DNA of 64,000 bases from Microbacterium sp. MYb45 (GTDB lineage: Bacteria > Actinomycetota > Actinomycetes > Actinomycetales > Microbacteriaceae), in contig NZ_PCPG01000001.1 in assembly GCF_002979655.1 (NCBI RefSeq), positions 434,001-498,000 on the forward strand, given 5' to 3'. The stretch's first letter is position 1. Each line of letters opens with the position of its first letter. Both the position numbers and the translations under genes were made by a program. Of the stretch, positions 40,259 through 48,496 are shown piece by piece. The notes below the pieces were generated by a model that was given only the letters and a program-made list of their open reading frames with translations, did not search any database and was not told where the DNA came from.

Positions 40259-40962
40259 CATCCCCGCTCCGCTCCTCCGTCCGCTCCCTGTCTCCAGGCA
40301 TACTCCGTTTCGGGGCGACCTCGTGCGCCGCGACGTGCGGTGCGGAGCGCGACCCCCTCGGCGGTCAGATGCTCCAGGTAGCGCCGGGTCGCGACCCGCG
40401 AGAGCCCGAGGCGATCGGCGGCTTCGCGCGCGGACAGCGGTCCGTTCGCGCGCAGTGCCATCGAAACGTCGTTCAGCGAGCTCGCGGACAGACCTTTGGG
40501 CAGCGGGATCGCTCCGGTCGCACGGCCGAGCAGCGCGTCGATCTCCGCCTGCGTGGCCTGGCCCCTGGTCGACCGCGCCTGCTCCCGATGAACGCGATAC
40601 TGCTCCATGCGCTCTCGGAACACCGAGAACGGGAACGGCTTGACGAGGTACTGGTGCACTCCGAGCGCCGCCATCTGTCGGACGCTCTCGGCATCGCGCA
40701 CGCCGGTGATCGCGATCACATCCGTGGCGGCGGCGCGCGCACGAAGGCTGCGCAGCACATCGATCCCGGAGCCGTCCGGCATGGTGATGTCGAGGAGAAC
40801 GAGGTCGAACGCGTCGGCACCGGGGTTCTTCAGCACGGCGTGCACCGCTGCGCGGGCACTGCTGCATTCCCCGGCGACGGTGAATCCATCGAGCCGGGCC
40901 ACGTAGTCCCGGTGCAGTTCGAGGGTCAGGGCATCGTCGTCGACGATCAGCGTACGGATCAT
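40258..40962 (-). CDS. Response regulator, CitB/DcuR family
   Basis: A 234-residue two-component regulator. The receiver domain has acidic Asp8-Asp10, phospho-acceptor Asp58 in LLDITMPDGSG and Lys near 107 in YLVKPF. The C-terminal helix-turn-helix (SAREAADRLGLSRVATRRYLEHL) is of the CitB/DpiA type, which regulates citrate or C4-dicarboxylate use. It is co-transcribed with, and overlaps by 4 nt, the histidine kinase gene, and the divergent dicarboxylate carrier is its obvious target. Confidence 0.9.
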   Translation of the reverse strand: MIRTLIVDDDALTLELHRDYVARLDGFTVAGECSSARAAVHAVLKNPGADAFDLVLLDITMPDGSGIDVLRSLRARAAATDVIAITGVRDAESVRQMAALGVHQYLVKPFPFSVFRERMEQYRVHREQARSTRGQATQAEIDALLGRATGAIPLPKGLSASSLNDVSMALRANGPLSAREAADRLGLSRVATRRYLEHLTAEGVALRTARRGARGRPETEYAWRQGADGGAERG

Positions 40963-42254
40963 GTCGGCGGCCTCCGAGACTGAGCGCGGGGGAGGACGAC
41001 GCGGAACATCGTGGGGTCGTCACTCACCGTCACCGAACCGCCGGCACTCGTGACCACGGAGCGCACGAGCGCCAGTCCGATACCGCGGCCGTTCCCATCG
41101 GCGGGCTTCGTGGAGTAGCCCTGATCGAAGATCCGCTCCTGGAGGAGTGGCGGTATGCCGGGACCACTGTCCGACACCTCGAGCACGATTCCGCCGTCGT
41201 CACTCGGATGCAGCGACACCCGCACCCACCGATCGTCGGAGTCGGAGTCGGAGTCGGCGGCAGCGTCCATGGCGTTGTCCACGAGGTTGCCCAGCACGGA
41301 GACGGCGTCGACGGGCGACAGCGGCGTGCGGGGTGTATCGGGCTCGATGTGCACCCGCCAGTCGATGCCGCGCTCCTTGGCCTGCGAGGCCTTGCCGAGG
41401 AGGAGGGCACCGACGGCGGGATCGCCGTGACCCCGCGCGGTCACCTGATCCACGAGCGACTGGCTCTGTCGTGACGTCTCCGTGAGGATCTCGATCGCTT
41501 CGTCGCGGCGCCCGAGCTCGAGCAGCGCGACCGCGGCGTGCATCCGGTTCCCGTGCTCGTGCGTCTGCGCGCGCAGAGCCTCGCCCAGCGTGCGGATCGA
41601 CTCGTACGACGACACGGCGTCGCGGAGCTGGCCGGGAGGGAGGTCGCCGGCGATGCGTCGGGTCACACGCCGGGCGATGACTGCCAGACCGACGCCGAGT
41701 GCGATGAGGCCGATCGTGATGCCGAGAGTGAGAGGCAGGCGGCGGATCAGGGTGTCGGTGATGGACTCGGTCGTCACCCCGGCGGCGACCCAGCCGATCA
41801 GGTCTCCGTCCGGCGTCGTGACCGGCGCGATCGTCCGGATCGAGGGACCGAGGGTCCCGGTGAACTCCTCCGTCAGCGTCCGGGATGTCGAGGGGATCGT
41901 GCCGAGGTAGATCCCGCCGATCTGGTCGTCGTCGGGGTGGGTGATCCGCGTGCCGTCCAGGGTCATGACGGTGATGAAGTCGAGCCCGGCGCCGGCGATC
42001 ACTTCCAACGAGTAGGGCTCGAGCTCCCGAGTGGCCGCGTCGTGATCGCTCGAGCGCAGACCGTCGACGACGAGTGGGGAGGAGGCGAACGCGACTGCTG
42101 TGGCCGCCGTCACCCGCTCGGCCTCGGCACGGATCGTTCGCTGCGCCTCGGCGACGAGGAAGACCGCCACGAGAGCGCCGATCACGACGGCCGCGATGAG
42201 CAGCACGACGAAGACGCGCGAGGCGGTGCTGCGGGCGCGGGAGGTGGGCGCCAT
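40959..42254 (-). CDS. Sensor histidine kinase, DcuS/CitA-like
   Basis: Membrane sensor kinase of 431 residues. One helix near 13-35 and another near 175-200 bracket an extracytoplasmic domain of about 140 residues, the size of a PASp/sCache dicarboxylate sensor; it contains ELEPYSLEVIAGAGLDFITVMTLDGTRITHPD. The cytoplasmic kinase has the phospho-His in LRAQTHEHGNRMH, N-box LGNLVDNAMDAA, G1 DSGPGIPP and G2 GNGRGIGLAL. No cytoplasmic PAS domain is visible, making it shorter than DcuS. The start at ATG 42254 precedes helix 1 directly. Confidence 0.9.
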   Translation of the reverse strand: MAPTSRARSTASRVFVVLLIAAVVIGALVAVFLVAEAQRTIRAEAERVTAATAVAFASSPLVVDGLRSSDHDAATRELEPYSLEVIAGAGLDFITVMTLDGTRITHPDDDQIGGIYLGTIPSTSRTLTEEFTGTLGPSIRTIAPVTTPDGDLIGWVAAGVTTESITDTLIRRLPLTLGITIGLIALGVGLAVIARRVTRRIAGDLPPGQLRDAVSSYESIRTLGEALRAQTHEHGNRMHAAVALLELGRRDEAIEILTETSRQSQSLVDQVTARGHGDPAVGALLLGKASQAKERGIDWRVHIEPDTPRTPLSPVDAVSVLGNLVDNAMDAAADSDSDSDDRWVRVSLHPSDDGGIVLEVSDSGPGIPPLLQERIFDQGYSTKPADGNGRGIGLALVRSVVTSAGGSVTVSDDPTMFRVVLPRAQSRRPPT

Positions 42255-42273
42255 CGCCTGCTCCGATCGTCGA

Positions 42274-42292
42274 TGGTCAGGTGCCGTGACCA
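42274..42292. promoter_or_regulatory. Palindrome between the sensor kinase and dctA genes
   Basis: TGGTCA-GGTGCCG-TGACCA, a perfect 6-7-6 inverted repeat in the 145-nt divergent promoter region, a good candidate site for the CitB-type regulator. Confidence 0.45.
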
Positions 42293-42399
42293 ATACGACC
42301 ACAACTCGCGCTGCGGCGGGAGGTGGATCACCGTGGGAACCGATCGGCGGTGCAGAAGCCGCCATTCGGACGACGACGTCGACGATCAAGGAGGAAGCC

Positions 42400-43839
42400 G
42401 TGGCGCTCACGACGGGATTCGCACTGCCGAAGTTCAACTGGCGACGAGGGAAGCACGCGTGGGACCGGCACACCTGGCTGTATGTGTCCGTGCTGATCGC
42501 CGTCGTGCTCGGCGCGGCGGTCGGGCTCATCTGGCCGGAGGTGGGCCGAGGGTTCGAAGCGCTGGGCACCGGCTTCGTCGCCCTGATCAAGATGATGATC
42601 GCCCCGATCATCTTCTGCACGATCGTCGTGGGCGTCGGTTCCATCGCCAAAGCGGCCACGGTCGGCAAGATCGGCGGACTCGCGCTCCTCTACTTCATGG
42701 TGATGTCGACGTTCGCGCTGGCGATCGGACTCGTCGTCGGGAACATCATCCACCCGGGCGCGGGCCTCGATATGGCGTCTTCGACCTATGACGTGGTCGA
42801 GGCAGAGGCCAAGACGACGCAGGAGTTCATCCTCGGCATCATCCCGACCACTTTCTTGTCGGCCTTCACGGGGGAGAGCGTGCTGCAGGTGCTGTTCATC
42901 GCACTGCTCGTCGGTTTCGCGCTGCAGGGACTCGGCGAGCGCGGCGCCCCCATCATGGAGGCGGTCAAGCAGCTGCAGAAGCTCGTCTTCCGCATCCTCG
43001 GGATGATCCTCTGGCTCGCACCGATCGGCGCGTTCGGAGCGATCGCCGCGGTGGTGGGCAAGACCGGTGTCGCGGCGATCTGGAGTCTCGGGACGTTGAT
43101 GGTCGCGTTCTACATCACGTGCATCCTGTTCATCGTCGTGATCCTCGGGGCGATGCTGTGGGCGGTGACGCGGGTGAACATCTTCGCTCTCATGAAGTAC
43201 CTCGCGCGGGAGTACCTGCTCATCGTCGGCACGTCCTCGTCGGAATCCGCCCTCCCTCGCCTGATCGCGAAGATGGAGTTCGTCGGCGTCTCCAAGCCTG
43301 TCGTCGGCATCACGGTGCCCACCGGGTACTCGTTCAACCTCGACGGAACGGCGATCTACCTGACGATGGCATCGCTGTTCATCGCCACGGGGATGGGGCA
43401 GCCGATGTCGATCGGCGAACAGATCGGCCTGCTCGTGTTCATGATCATCGCCAGCAAGGGGGCTGCCGGAGTGACCGGTGCGGGGCTGGCGACACTCGCC
43501 GGGGGTCTGCAGGCGTATCGCCCCGACCTCGTCGACGGGGTGGGCGTGATCGTCGGCATCGACCGCTTCATGTCTGAGGGACGAGCTCTGACGAACTTCA
43601 CCGGCAACGCCGTCGCGACCCTCCTGATCGGTACCTGGACGAAGCAGATCGACCGCGACCGCGTGCGACGGGTGCTGAGCGGCGAACTCCCCTTCGACGA
43701 GTCACTGCTCGACGGCGTCGACGCGCACGGGAATGCGGATGCACCGCAGGGCGCGGATGTGCAGGAACTGCGGGAGGCGGCAGTGACGGAGATGGCGGCG
43801 AAGGAGGAGCGGGCCAGGGCGCGAGCCGAACGCAGCTGA
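42400..43839 (+). CDS. dctA: C4-dicarboxylate transporter DctA
   Basis: Sodium- or proton-coupled symporter of the dicarboxylate/amino acid:cation symporter family, 479 residues. FIKMMIAP-like LIKMMIAPIIFCTIV, the SSSESALPRL hairpin (HP1 region), PTGYSFNLDGTAIY and ASKGAAGVTGAG are all present and typical of DctA rather than glutamate carriers. The C-terminal ~55 residues are hydrophilic and Ala/Glu-rich. AAGGAGGAA precedes GTG 42400. It is divergent from a DcuS/DcuR-like two-component system, so uptake of succinate, fumarate or malate under its control is a strong inference. Confidence 0.93.
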   Translation: MALTTGFALPKFNWRRGKHAWDRHTWLYVSVLIAVVLGAAVGLIWPEVGRGFEALGTGFVALIKMMIAPIIFCTIVVGVGSIAKAATVGKIGGLALLYFMVMSTFALAIGLVVGNIIHPGAGLDMASSTYDVVEAEAKTTQEFILGIIPTTFLSAFTGESVLQVLFIALLVGFALQGLGERGAPIMEAVKQLQKLVFRILGMILWLAPIGAFGAIAAVVGKTGVAAIWSLGTLMVAFYITCILFIVVILGAMLWAVTRVNIFALMKYLAREYLLIVGTSSSESALPRLIAKMEFVGVSKPVVGITVPTGYSFNLDGTAIYLTMASLFIATGMGQPMSIGEQIGLLVFMIIASKGAAGVTGAGLATLAGGLQAYRPDLVDGVGVIVGIDRFMSEGRALTNFTGNAVATLLIGTWTKQIDRDRVRRVLSGELPFDESLLDGVDAHGNADAPQGADVQELREAAVTEMAAKEERARARAERS

Positions 43840-43851
43840 CGAGCGGGTGAG

Positions 43852-43887
43852 GGATGCGGGAGTCCGGATGAACGGGCTCCCGCATCC
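43852..43887. terminator. Terminator between dctA and the DUF5302 gene
   Basis: GGATGCGGGAG and CTCCCGCATCC, 11-bp perfect stem with a 14-nt loop, between convergent genes. Confidence 0.65.
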
Positions 43888-43893
43888 GCGCGG

Positions 43894-44070
43894 TCAACCG
43901 CTCTTGCGTCGGAACTCGCGCCGGGTCTGCGGGGCGTTCGCACTGTGCACGGCGGAGTCGCCATCCAGGTGCGCCTCGCCCTGCCGGTGGTGCGCGTTCT
44001 TCTTCTCGAGCGCTTCCTTGAACTTGCGCTTCATCTCCTCAGAGGAGGAGGCGCCTTCTTCGGTGCTCAT
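43894..44070 (-). CDS. DUF5302 family small protein
   Basis: A 58-residue charged protein: a Ser/Glu-rich start, a helix EEMKRKFKEALEKKNA and a tail ending SAVHSANAPQTRREFRRKSG. The helix and the APQTRREFRRKSG ending are the conserved parts of this short actinobacterial family, whose function is unknown. It lies between the dctA terminator and the DedA gene, on the opposite strand to dctA. ATG at 44068-44070; GGGGC upstream is a poor ribosome site. Confidence 0.8.
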   Translation of the reverse strand: MSTEEGASSSEEMKRKFKEALEKKNAHHRQGEAHLDGDSAVHSANAPQTRREFRRKSG

Positions 44071-44101
44071 GCCCCGAGCCTAGAGCACCGGCTGCGGCAG
44101 G

Positions 44102-44695
44102 TCACCCTCTCGTGCCGCGCAGCACGCGATCGAGCAGTACTCCCAACCCCAGCGCGACGACGATCGACACCGGAACGGCGATCACCGGCCCGCCCGGCAG
44201 GATGGCGGCGATCGTGGCGCCCACTGCCGCCTGGTAGAGCGCCCAACCGGTCGCGGCCAGTGCGACCAGAGCGAGGTAGCGAGGCGGATGGATGCGCGAC
44301 GCCCCGGCCACGAGGTTGATCGCCAGTCGGGCGAAGGGCACGAATCGGGCCGTGAAGAGCACGGTGGCCGTCCCCGTGTCCAACCGGTGCCGTGCCCAAC
44401 CCAATGCCTGCTGCACCCGAGACGCCCTCATCCACCGCCACCGATCGACGCCGACGGTCCGGCCGACCAGATAGCAGCAGGCGTCTCCCACGGTCGCGGC
44501 TGCCGCGGCGCAGACGACGACCGCCCAGAGCGGCGGGGCTCCGGTGGTCACCGCCAGCGCTCCGAGCGCGGTCACCGCGATCTCACCCGGCACGACGACG
44601 AAGAAGGCGTCCCCGAGCACGAGCAGGCCCATCAGTGCCAGGCTCCACGGCCCGGTGAGGGATTCGGTGAGCAGATCCGTCGTCACGTCGCCCAC
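44102..44695 (-). CDS. DedA family (SNARE-associated) membrane protein
   Basis: A 197-residue membrane protein of the DedA/VTT domain family, whose members flip or transport undecaprenyl phosphate or phospholipids. It shows VVPGEIAVTALGALA near the N-terminus and the family block GDACCYLVGRTVG, followed by FTARFVPFARLAINLVAGASR, the conserved F/G-R-(F/P)-P segment. Four to five helices, two of them re-entrant in known members. GTG start. It is divergent from the glycosyltransferase-SGNH gene. Confidence 0.85.
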   Translation of the reverse strand: MGDVTTDLLTESLTGPWSLALMGLLVLGDAFFVVVPGEIAVTALGALAVTTGAPPLWAVVVCAAAAATVGDACCYLVGRTVGVDRWRWMRASRVQQALGWARHRLDTGTATVLFTARFVPFARLAINLVAGASRIHPPRYLALVALAATGWALYQAAVGATIAAILPGGPVIAVPVSIVVALGLGVLLDRVLRGTRG

Positions 44696-44733
44696 TGTGC
44701 CTGCAGAGGGTGAACGGGAACCAAAGAGCGCAT

Positions 44734-44777
44734 AGCCGGTGACCCGCCGTCCAGCATCCGGTGAACATCCGGTGCTG
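44734..44777 (+). promoter_or_regulatory. Second PHO-box-like array, upstream of the glycosyltransferase-SGNH gene
   Basis: Four consecutive 11-bp units; three contain GGTGACC, GGTGAAC or GGTGCTG at the same position (44738, 44760, 44771), the remaining one (44749) is degenerate. On the reverse strand the cores are GGTCACC, GTTCACC and CAGCACC. A further GGTGAAC lies at 44709 out of phase. The phase and core match the array before the phosphate transporter. Confidence 0.45.
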
Positions 44778-44826
44778 CGGGCCGTTTCCGACGCGTGCGC
44801 CCTCGATGCTCGGTCATCCTGAGGCT

Positions 44827-46767
44827 GTGAGAGTAGCGATCGTCACGGAGTCCTTCCTTCCGCACATGAACGGCGTCACCGGGTCGGTGCTGCAGATCCT
44901 GCGTCACCTCGAGCAACACGGCCACGATGCCCACGTGATCGCCCCCGCCGCAGTCGGGATCCCCGGGGAGGTGGATGGGGTGTCGATCGAGGCGATCCCG
45001 AGCCTCGCTCTTCCGGGGTACCACAACGTCAGGGTCGGCACGTCGGGCGCTCCGCGCATCGCTGCGTCCCTGCGACGTTTCCAGCCGGATGTCGTGCACC
45101 TCGCCTCGCCGTTTGCGCTCGGTTGGCGGGGGGTGCTCTCCGCCGAGCGGATCGGGGTCGCCAGCGTCGCCGCCTACCAGACCGACGTGGCGGCCTACAC
45201 GGAGCGCTACCGGGTGGCCGCGGCCACGGGCATCGCCCAGACGCACATCGCGCGCCTGCATCGACGCGCGACCATGACGCTCGCTCCGTCTGCGGACTCC
45301 GCTCAGCAGCTCGCCGCACTCGGGGTGGATCGTGTACGCCACTGGGGGAGGGGAGTCGACGCGGAACGCTTCCGACCGTCTCGTCGCAATCCCGGACTGC
45401 GCGCCGCGTGGGGTGCCGAGATCGTGATCGGATACGTCGGCCGCCTCGCCCCGGAGAAGCAGGTCGAGGACCTCGCCGCGCTCCGCGACCTCCCGGGTGC
45501 GCGCCTGGTGATCGTCGGAGACGGACCCAGCAGAGCACGGTTGGAGGGGCTGCTCCCGGATGCCGTGTTCCTCGGCCACCTCGACGGGTCTGCGCTCGCC
45601 GCGGCCATGGCGTCGTTCGACGTCTTCGTGCACCCCGGGGAGAGCGAGACGTTCGGGCAGACCCTGCAGGAGGCCCACGCCAGCGGGGTCCCGGTGATCG
45701 CGACCGGCCGCGGCGGGCCCCTCGATCTCGTTCGCATGGGTGTCGACGGCTGGCTGTACCGCCCAGGAGACCTCGGCGACCTGCGGATGCGAGTGGCCGA
45801 TCTGGCAGGCGACGCGAGAAAGCGACGGGCGTTCGGAGAAGCCGGTCATGACGCGGTGCAGAGTCGCAGCTGGACGAGCGTGTGCGATCAGCTGCTCGGG
45901 CACTTCGAGGAGGCGCGTCTGCTGCAGCGGGTGGATGCGGCCTCCCGCGCTCGCCGCGTCACCCGGCCCGATTCCCCGCCGCCGGTGACCGCGCGTCGCT
46001 GGCGCCGCTTCGTCGCCCTGGGGGATTCGCTCACCGAGGGCCTGTGCGATCCCGCCCCGGATGGGGGCCTGCGTGGGTGGGCCGATCGGCTCGCGCTGCT
46101 GCTGGCCGCGCGGGGCGGGCTCCACTACGCGAACCTCGCGATCAGGTCGAAACGTGTGCGCGATGTGTCCGGATGGCAGGTGGACCGCGCGCTCGAACTG
46201 CATCCTGACCTCGTCTCGATCCTCATCGGCGCGAACGATCTCGTGAAGCATCGTGTCGACGTCGCAGCGCTCGCCGCGGAGGTGGAGCACGCTGTCGTGC
46301 GGCTGCGGGCGATCGGAGCGGATGTGCTGTTGGTCACCCCGTTCCTCCCGGATCGTCGGGCGGCTGCCGTCTACACGCGGCGCTTCGCGGCGTTCGCGAC
46401 GGCGTTGACGGGGATCGCGGCGCGGACGGGAGCGATCCTGATCGACACGGACCTGCATCCGGCACTGGCCGAGCGACCGAACTGGGGTGAGGATCTGGTG
46501 CATCTGAGCAGCCGGGGCCATCGTCTCCTGGCGTATCGAGCGGCCGAGATTCTGGGTGTTCCCGATGCGGATGCGCTGGGTATCCTCGATGCCGCCCTGC
46601 ACGAGCACGAGCCGATCGGTGCGGGCGCGTGGTGGCGGCGACACGCCCTTCCCTGGGTCTGGCGCCGCCTGCACGGTCGCGCGGCGGGCGATGGTCGTGT
46701 GGCGAAGCATGAGGACTACGTCTATCTCGGGCGCTCGTCCGCGGCGCGGTGGGCGAACATCGGCTGA
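44827..46767 (+). CDS. Glycosyltransferase (GT4) fused to an SGNH/GDSL hydrolase
   Basis: A 646-residue two-domain protein. Residues 1 to about 370 are a GT-B glycosyltransferase: IVTESFLPHMNGVTGSV at the N-terminus, GYVGRLAPEKQVEDL, VIVGDGPSRARLE and the E-x7-E donor motif ETFGQTLQEAHASGVPVIA near 274; the pattern is that of GDP-mannose or glycolipid alpha-mannosyltransferases. After a ~25-residue linker, residues 390 to about 580 are an SGNH hydrolase: Gly399-Asp400-Ser401 (block I), GAND at 468-471 (block III) and Asp556/His559 (block V). No membrane segment or signal peptide. GTG 44827 starts directly at the Rossmann strand. Confidence 0.85.
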   Translation: MRVAIVTESFLPHMNGVTGSVLQILRHLEQHGHDAHVIAPAAVGIPGEVDGVSIEAIPSLALPGYHNVRVGTSGAPRIAASLRRFQPDVVHLASPFALGWRGVLSAERIGVASVAAYQTDVAAYTERYRVAAATGIAQTHIARLHRRATMTLAPSADSAQQLAALGVDRVRHWGRGVDAERFRPSRRNPGLRAAWGAEIVIGYVGRLAPEKQVEDLAALRDLPGARLVIVGDGPSRARLEGLLPDAVFLGHLDGSALAAAMASFDVFVHPGESETFGQTLQEAHASGVPVIATGRGGPLDLVRMGVDGWLYRPGDLGDLRMRVADLAGDARKRRAFGEAGHDAVQSRSWTSVCDQLLGHFEEARLLQRVDAASRARRVTRPDSPPPVTARRWRRFVALGDSLTEGLCDPAPDGGLRGWADRLALLLAARGGLHYANLAIRSKRVRDVSGWQVDRALELHPDLVSILIGANDLVKHRVDVAALAAEVEHAVVRLRAIGADVLLVTPFLPDRRAAAVYTRRFAAFATALTGIAARTGAILIDTDLHPALAERPNWGEDLVHLSSRGHRLLAYRAAEILGVPDADALGILDAALHEHEPIGAGAWWRRHALPWVWRRLHGRAAGDGRVAKHEDYVYLGRSSAARWANIG

Positions 46768-46824
46768 TCCGCTCGGCGCAGCGCCGCGTCGACTCGTCGA
46801 GCCACCGCCGACGTGCAGAGGCGG

Positions 46825-48135
46825 TCAGCGCCGCCCCATGCCGTGATACTGCCAGCCCGCTGCACGCCAGGCCGCCGCATCGAGGCAGTTGCGTCCGTCG
46901 ATGATGATCCGTCCGCGGACCAGACCGCCGGCGTGGGTGGGGGAAAGATCGCGACGGTACTCGTCCCACTCGGTCACGATCACGACCGCATCGGCTTCCC
47001 GAAGAGCATCATCGCGGTGTCGCGCATAGCCCAGCTGCGGATGCGCGGCAGCGGCGTTGTCGAGAGCGGCGGGGTCGGTCACGACGACGTCTGCGCCGAG
47101 CCCACGCAGCCGAACGGCGACGTCGAGGGCGGGGCTGTCGCGGATGTCGTCGCTGAACGGCTTGAACGCGGCACCGAGTACAGCGATCCGACGTCCGAAC
47201 ACGAGCCCGCCCAATGCGTCCACGACGAGCCGGACCGCCCGTTCGCGGCGCCGGAGGTTGATCGCGTCCACCTCGTGGAGGAACCCGACCGCTTCGCCGC
47301 GACCCAGCTCTTCCGCACGGGCGGCGAATGCCCGGATGTCCTTCGGCAGGCAGCCGCCGCCGAAGCCGATGCCGGCGCCGAGGTAGCGCCGACCGATCCG
47401 CGAGTCGTGGCCGAGAGCGTCGGCGAGCAGCGCCACGTCGGCGCCGGAGGCCTCGGCGATCTCCGCCATCGCGTTGATGAACGAGATCTTGGTCGCGAGA
47501 AAGGCGTTCGCGGCGCCCTTCACCAGTTCCGCCGTGGCGAGGTCGGTGACCAGGAAGGGCGTCCCGGCCGCGACGGCCGCCGCGTAGACCTGGCGCAGCA
47601 CCGCCACGGCGCGTGTGCCCGCGGAGTCCGTCTCGGCGCCGACCACGAGCCGGTCCGGTGTCAGCGTGTCGTGCACGGCCCACCCCTCGCGAAGGAACTC
47701 GGGGTTCCACACCACGGTCGTGCCCGAGTCGATGACGCGCGCAGCGAGCCGTGCGGCGGTGCCCACCGGCACGGTCGATTTCCCCGCGATCACGTCGCCG
47801 CGGCGGAGATGGGGGAGCAGCCCGTCGATCGCCGCATCGACGTAGCGGAGGTCGGCCGCGTGACCGCCGGGGATCTGCGGGGTTCCCACTGCGAGGAAGT
47901 GCACCTGCACGCCCGCGGCATCCGCCATCCGGCTGCTGAACCGGAGCCGACCGGATGCTCGTCCCTCGGCGAGCAGCTCCGTCAGCTGCGGTTCGAAGAA
48001 CGGTGCGGATCCTGCGTCGAGTGCGGCCACCTTCCGTTCGTCGACGTCGATGCCGATGACGTCGTGTCCGATCGAGGCCATGGCTGCGGCGTGCACGGCA
48101 CCGAGGTACCCGCAGCCGATCACTGACATGCGCAT
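46825..48135 (-). CDS. ugd: UDP-glucose 6-dehydrogenase
   Basis: Oxidises UDP-glucose to UDP-glucuronate, a precursor of cell-envelope polymers. The 436-residue protein has the Rossmann start VIGCGYLGAVHAA, the GKSTVPVGTA loop near 125, NAFLATKISFINAMAEI near 210 and the catalytic Cys262 in GFGGGCLPKDIRAF; later VLGAAFKPFSDDIRDSPA binds the UDP part. Two ATGs (48135 and 48129) are two codons apart; the upstream one has TGTGCT 6 nt before it, a weak leaderless match. It converges on the glycosyltransferase-SGNH gene. Possible supply of UDP-GlcA for a glycopolymer is inference. Confidence 0.92.
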   Translation of the reverse strand: MRMSVIGCGYLGAVHAAAMASIGHDVIGIDVDERKVAALDAGSAPFFEPQLTELLAEGRASGRLRFSSRMADAAGVQVHFLAVGTPQIPGGHAADLRYVDAAIDGLLPHLRRGDVIAGKSTVPVGTAARLAARVIDSGTTVVWNPEFLREGWAVHDTLTPDRLVVGAETDSAGTRAVAVLRQVYAAAVAAGTPFLVTDLATAELVKGAANAFLATKISFINAMAEIAEASGADVALLADALGHDSRIGRRYLGAGIGFGGGCLPKDIRAFAARAEELGRGEAVGFLHEVDAINLRRRERAVRLVVDALGGLVFGRRIAVLGAAFKPFSDDIRDSPALDVAVRLRGLGADVVVTDPAALDNAAAAHPQLGYARHRDDALREADAVVIVTEWDEYRRDLSPTHAGGLVRGRIIIDGRNCLDAAAWRAAGWQYHGMGRR

Positions 48136-48264
48136 GGAGACAGCACAACGGACTTCCGCCACGGTGTGGCATCCGCGCGGTGAACGTTCCGTGGCCGGTG
48201 CCTGTCCACTCCGCGCCGCTGCGGCGACGTGGGTTTTGCGGAGTCCGCTGGTAGGGTGGATGAG

Positions 48265-48280
48265 GTTGACGTGTGTCAAC
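48265..48280. promoter_or_regulatory. Palindrome in the divergent ugd/pnp promoter region
   Basis: GTTGAC-GTGT-GTCAAC, perfect 6-4-6, whose left arm includes a TTGACG that could act as a -35 for pnp. Either an operator or coincidence of promoter sequences. Confidence 0.35.
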
Positions 48281-48289
48281 CGCACAATC

Positions 48290-48496
48290 GAATATCGACT
48301 CATGGAGCGAGCGGCGGAGAAGCTGGTCCCCTGTGGTGGGTTCCTCGGCAGGACATGTCGGGTGGCTTTCTACTGGTGGCCAGCGCAGGCGACATTCGCG
48401 GGAATGCCCGCGCGCCCGAACCCTTCCGTTCCGCTCCTTTGAACACGCTCGCGCGTCACATGGACTCGCGAGTCTAAACAAAGAAGGAGAGACCTC
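48290..48496 (+). other. Long structured leader of pnp
   Basis: The gap between ugd and pnp is 361 nt. Its right part has no credible ORF and contains several G/C-rich stems, including GCTGG (48329) with CCAGC (48379) enclosing inner repeats, and ends with AGAAGGAGA before the TTG start. In other bacteria pnp leaders carry an RNase III-sensitive hairpin for autoregulation; such a role is inferred by position only. Confidence 0.4.

Noticed and set aside
44761..44826. GTG 44761 as the start of the glycosyltransferase-SGNH protein
   Set aside because: The extension lies within the PHO-like array and adds a Cys/Pro-rich stretch; the Rossmann strand begins at GTG 44827.
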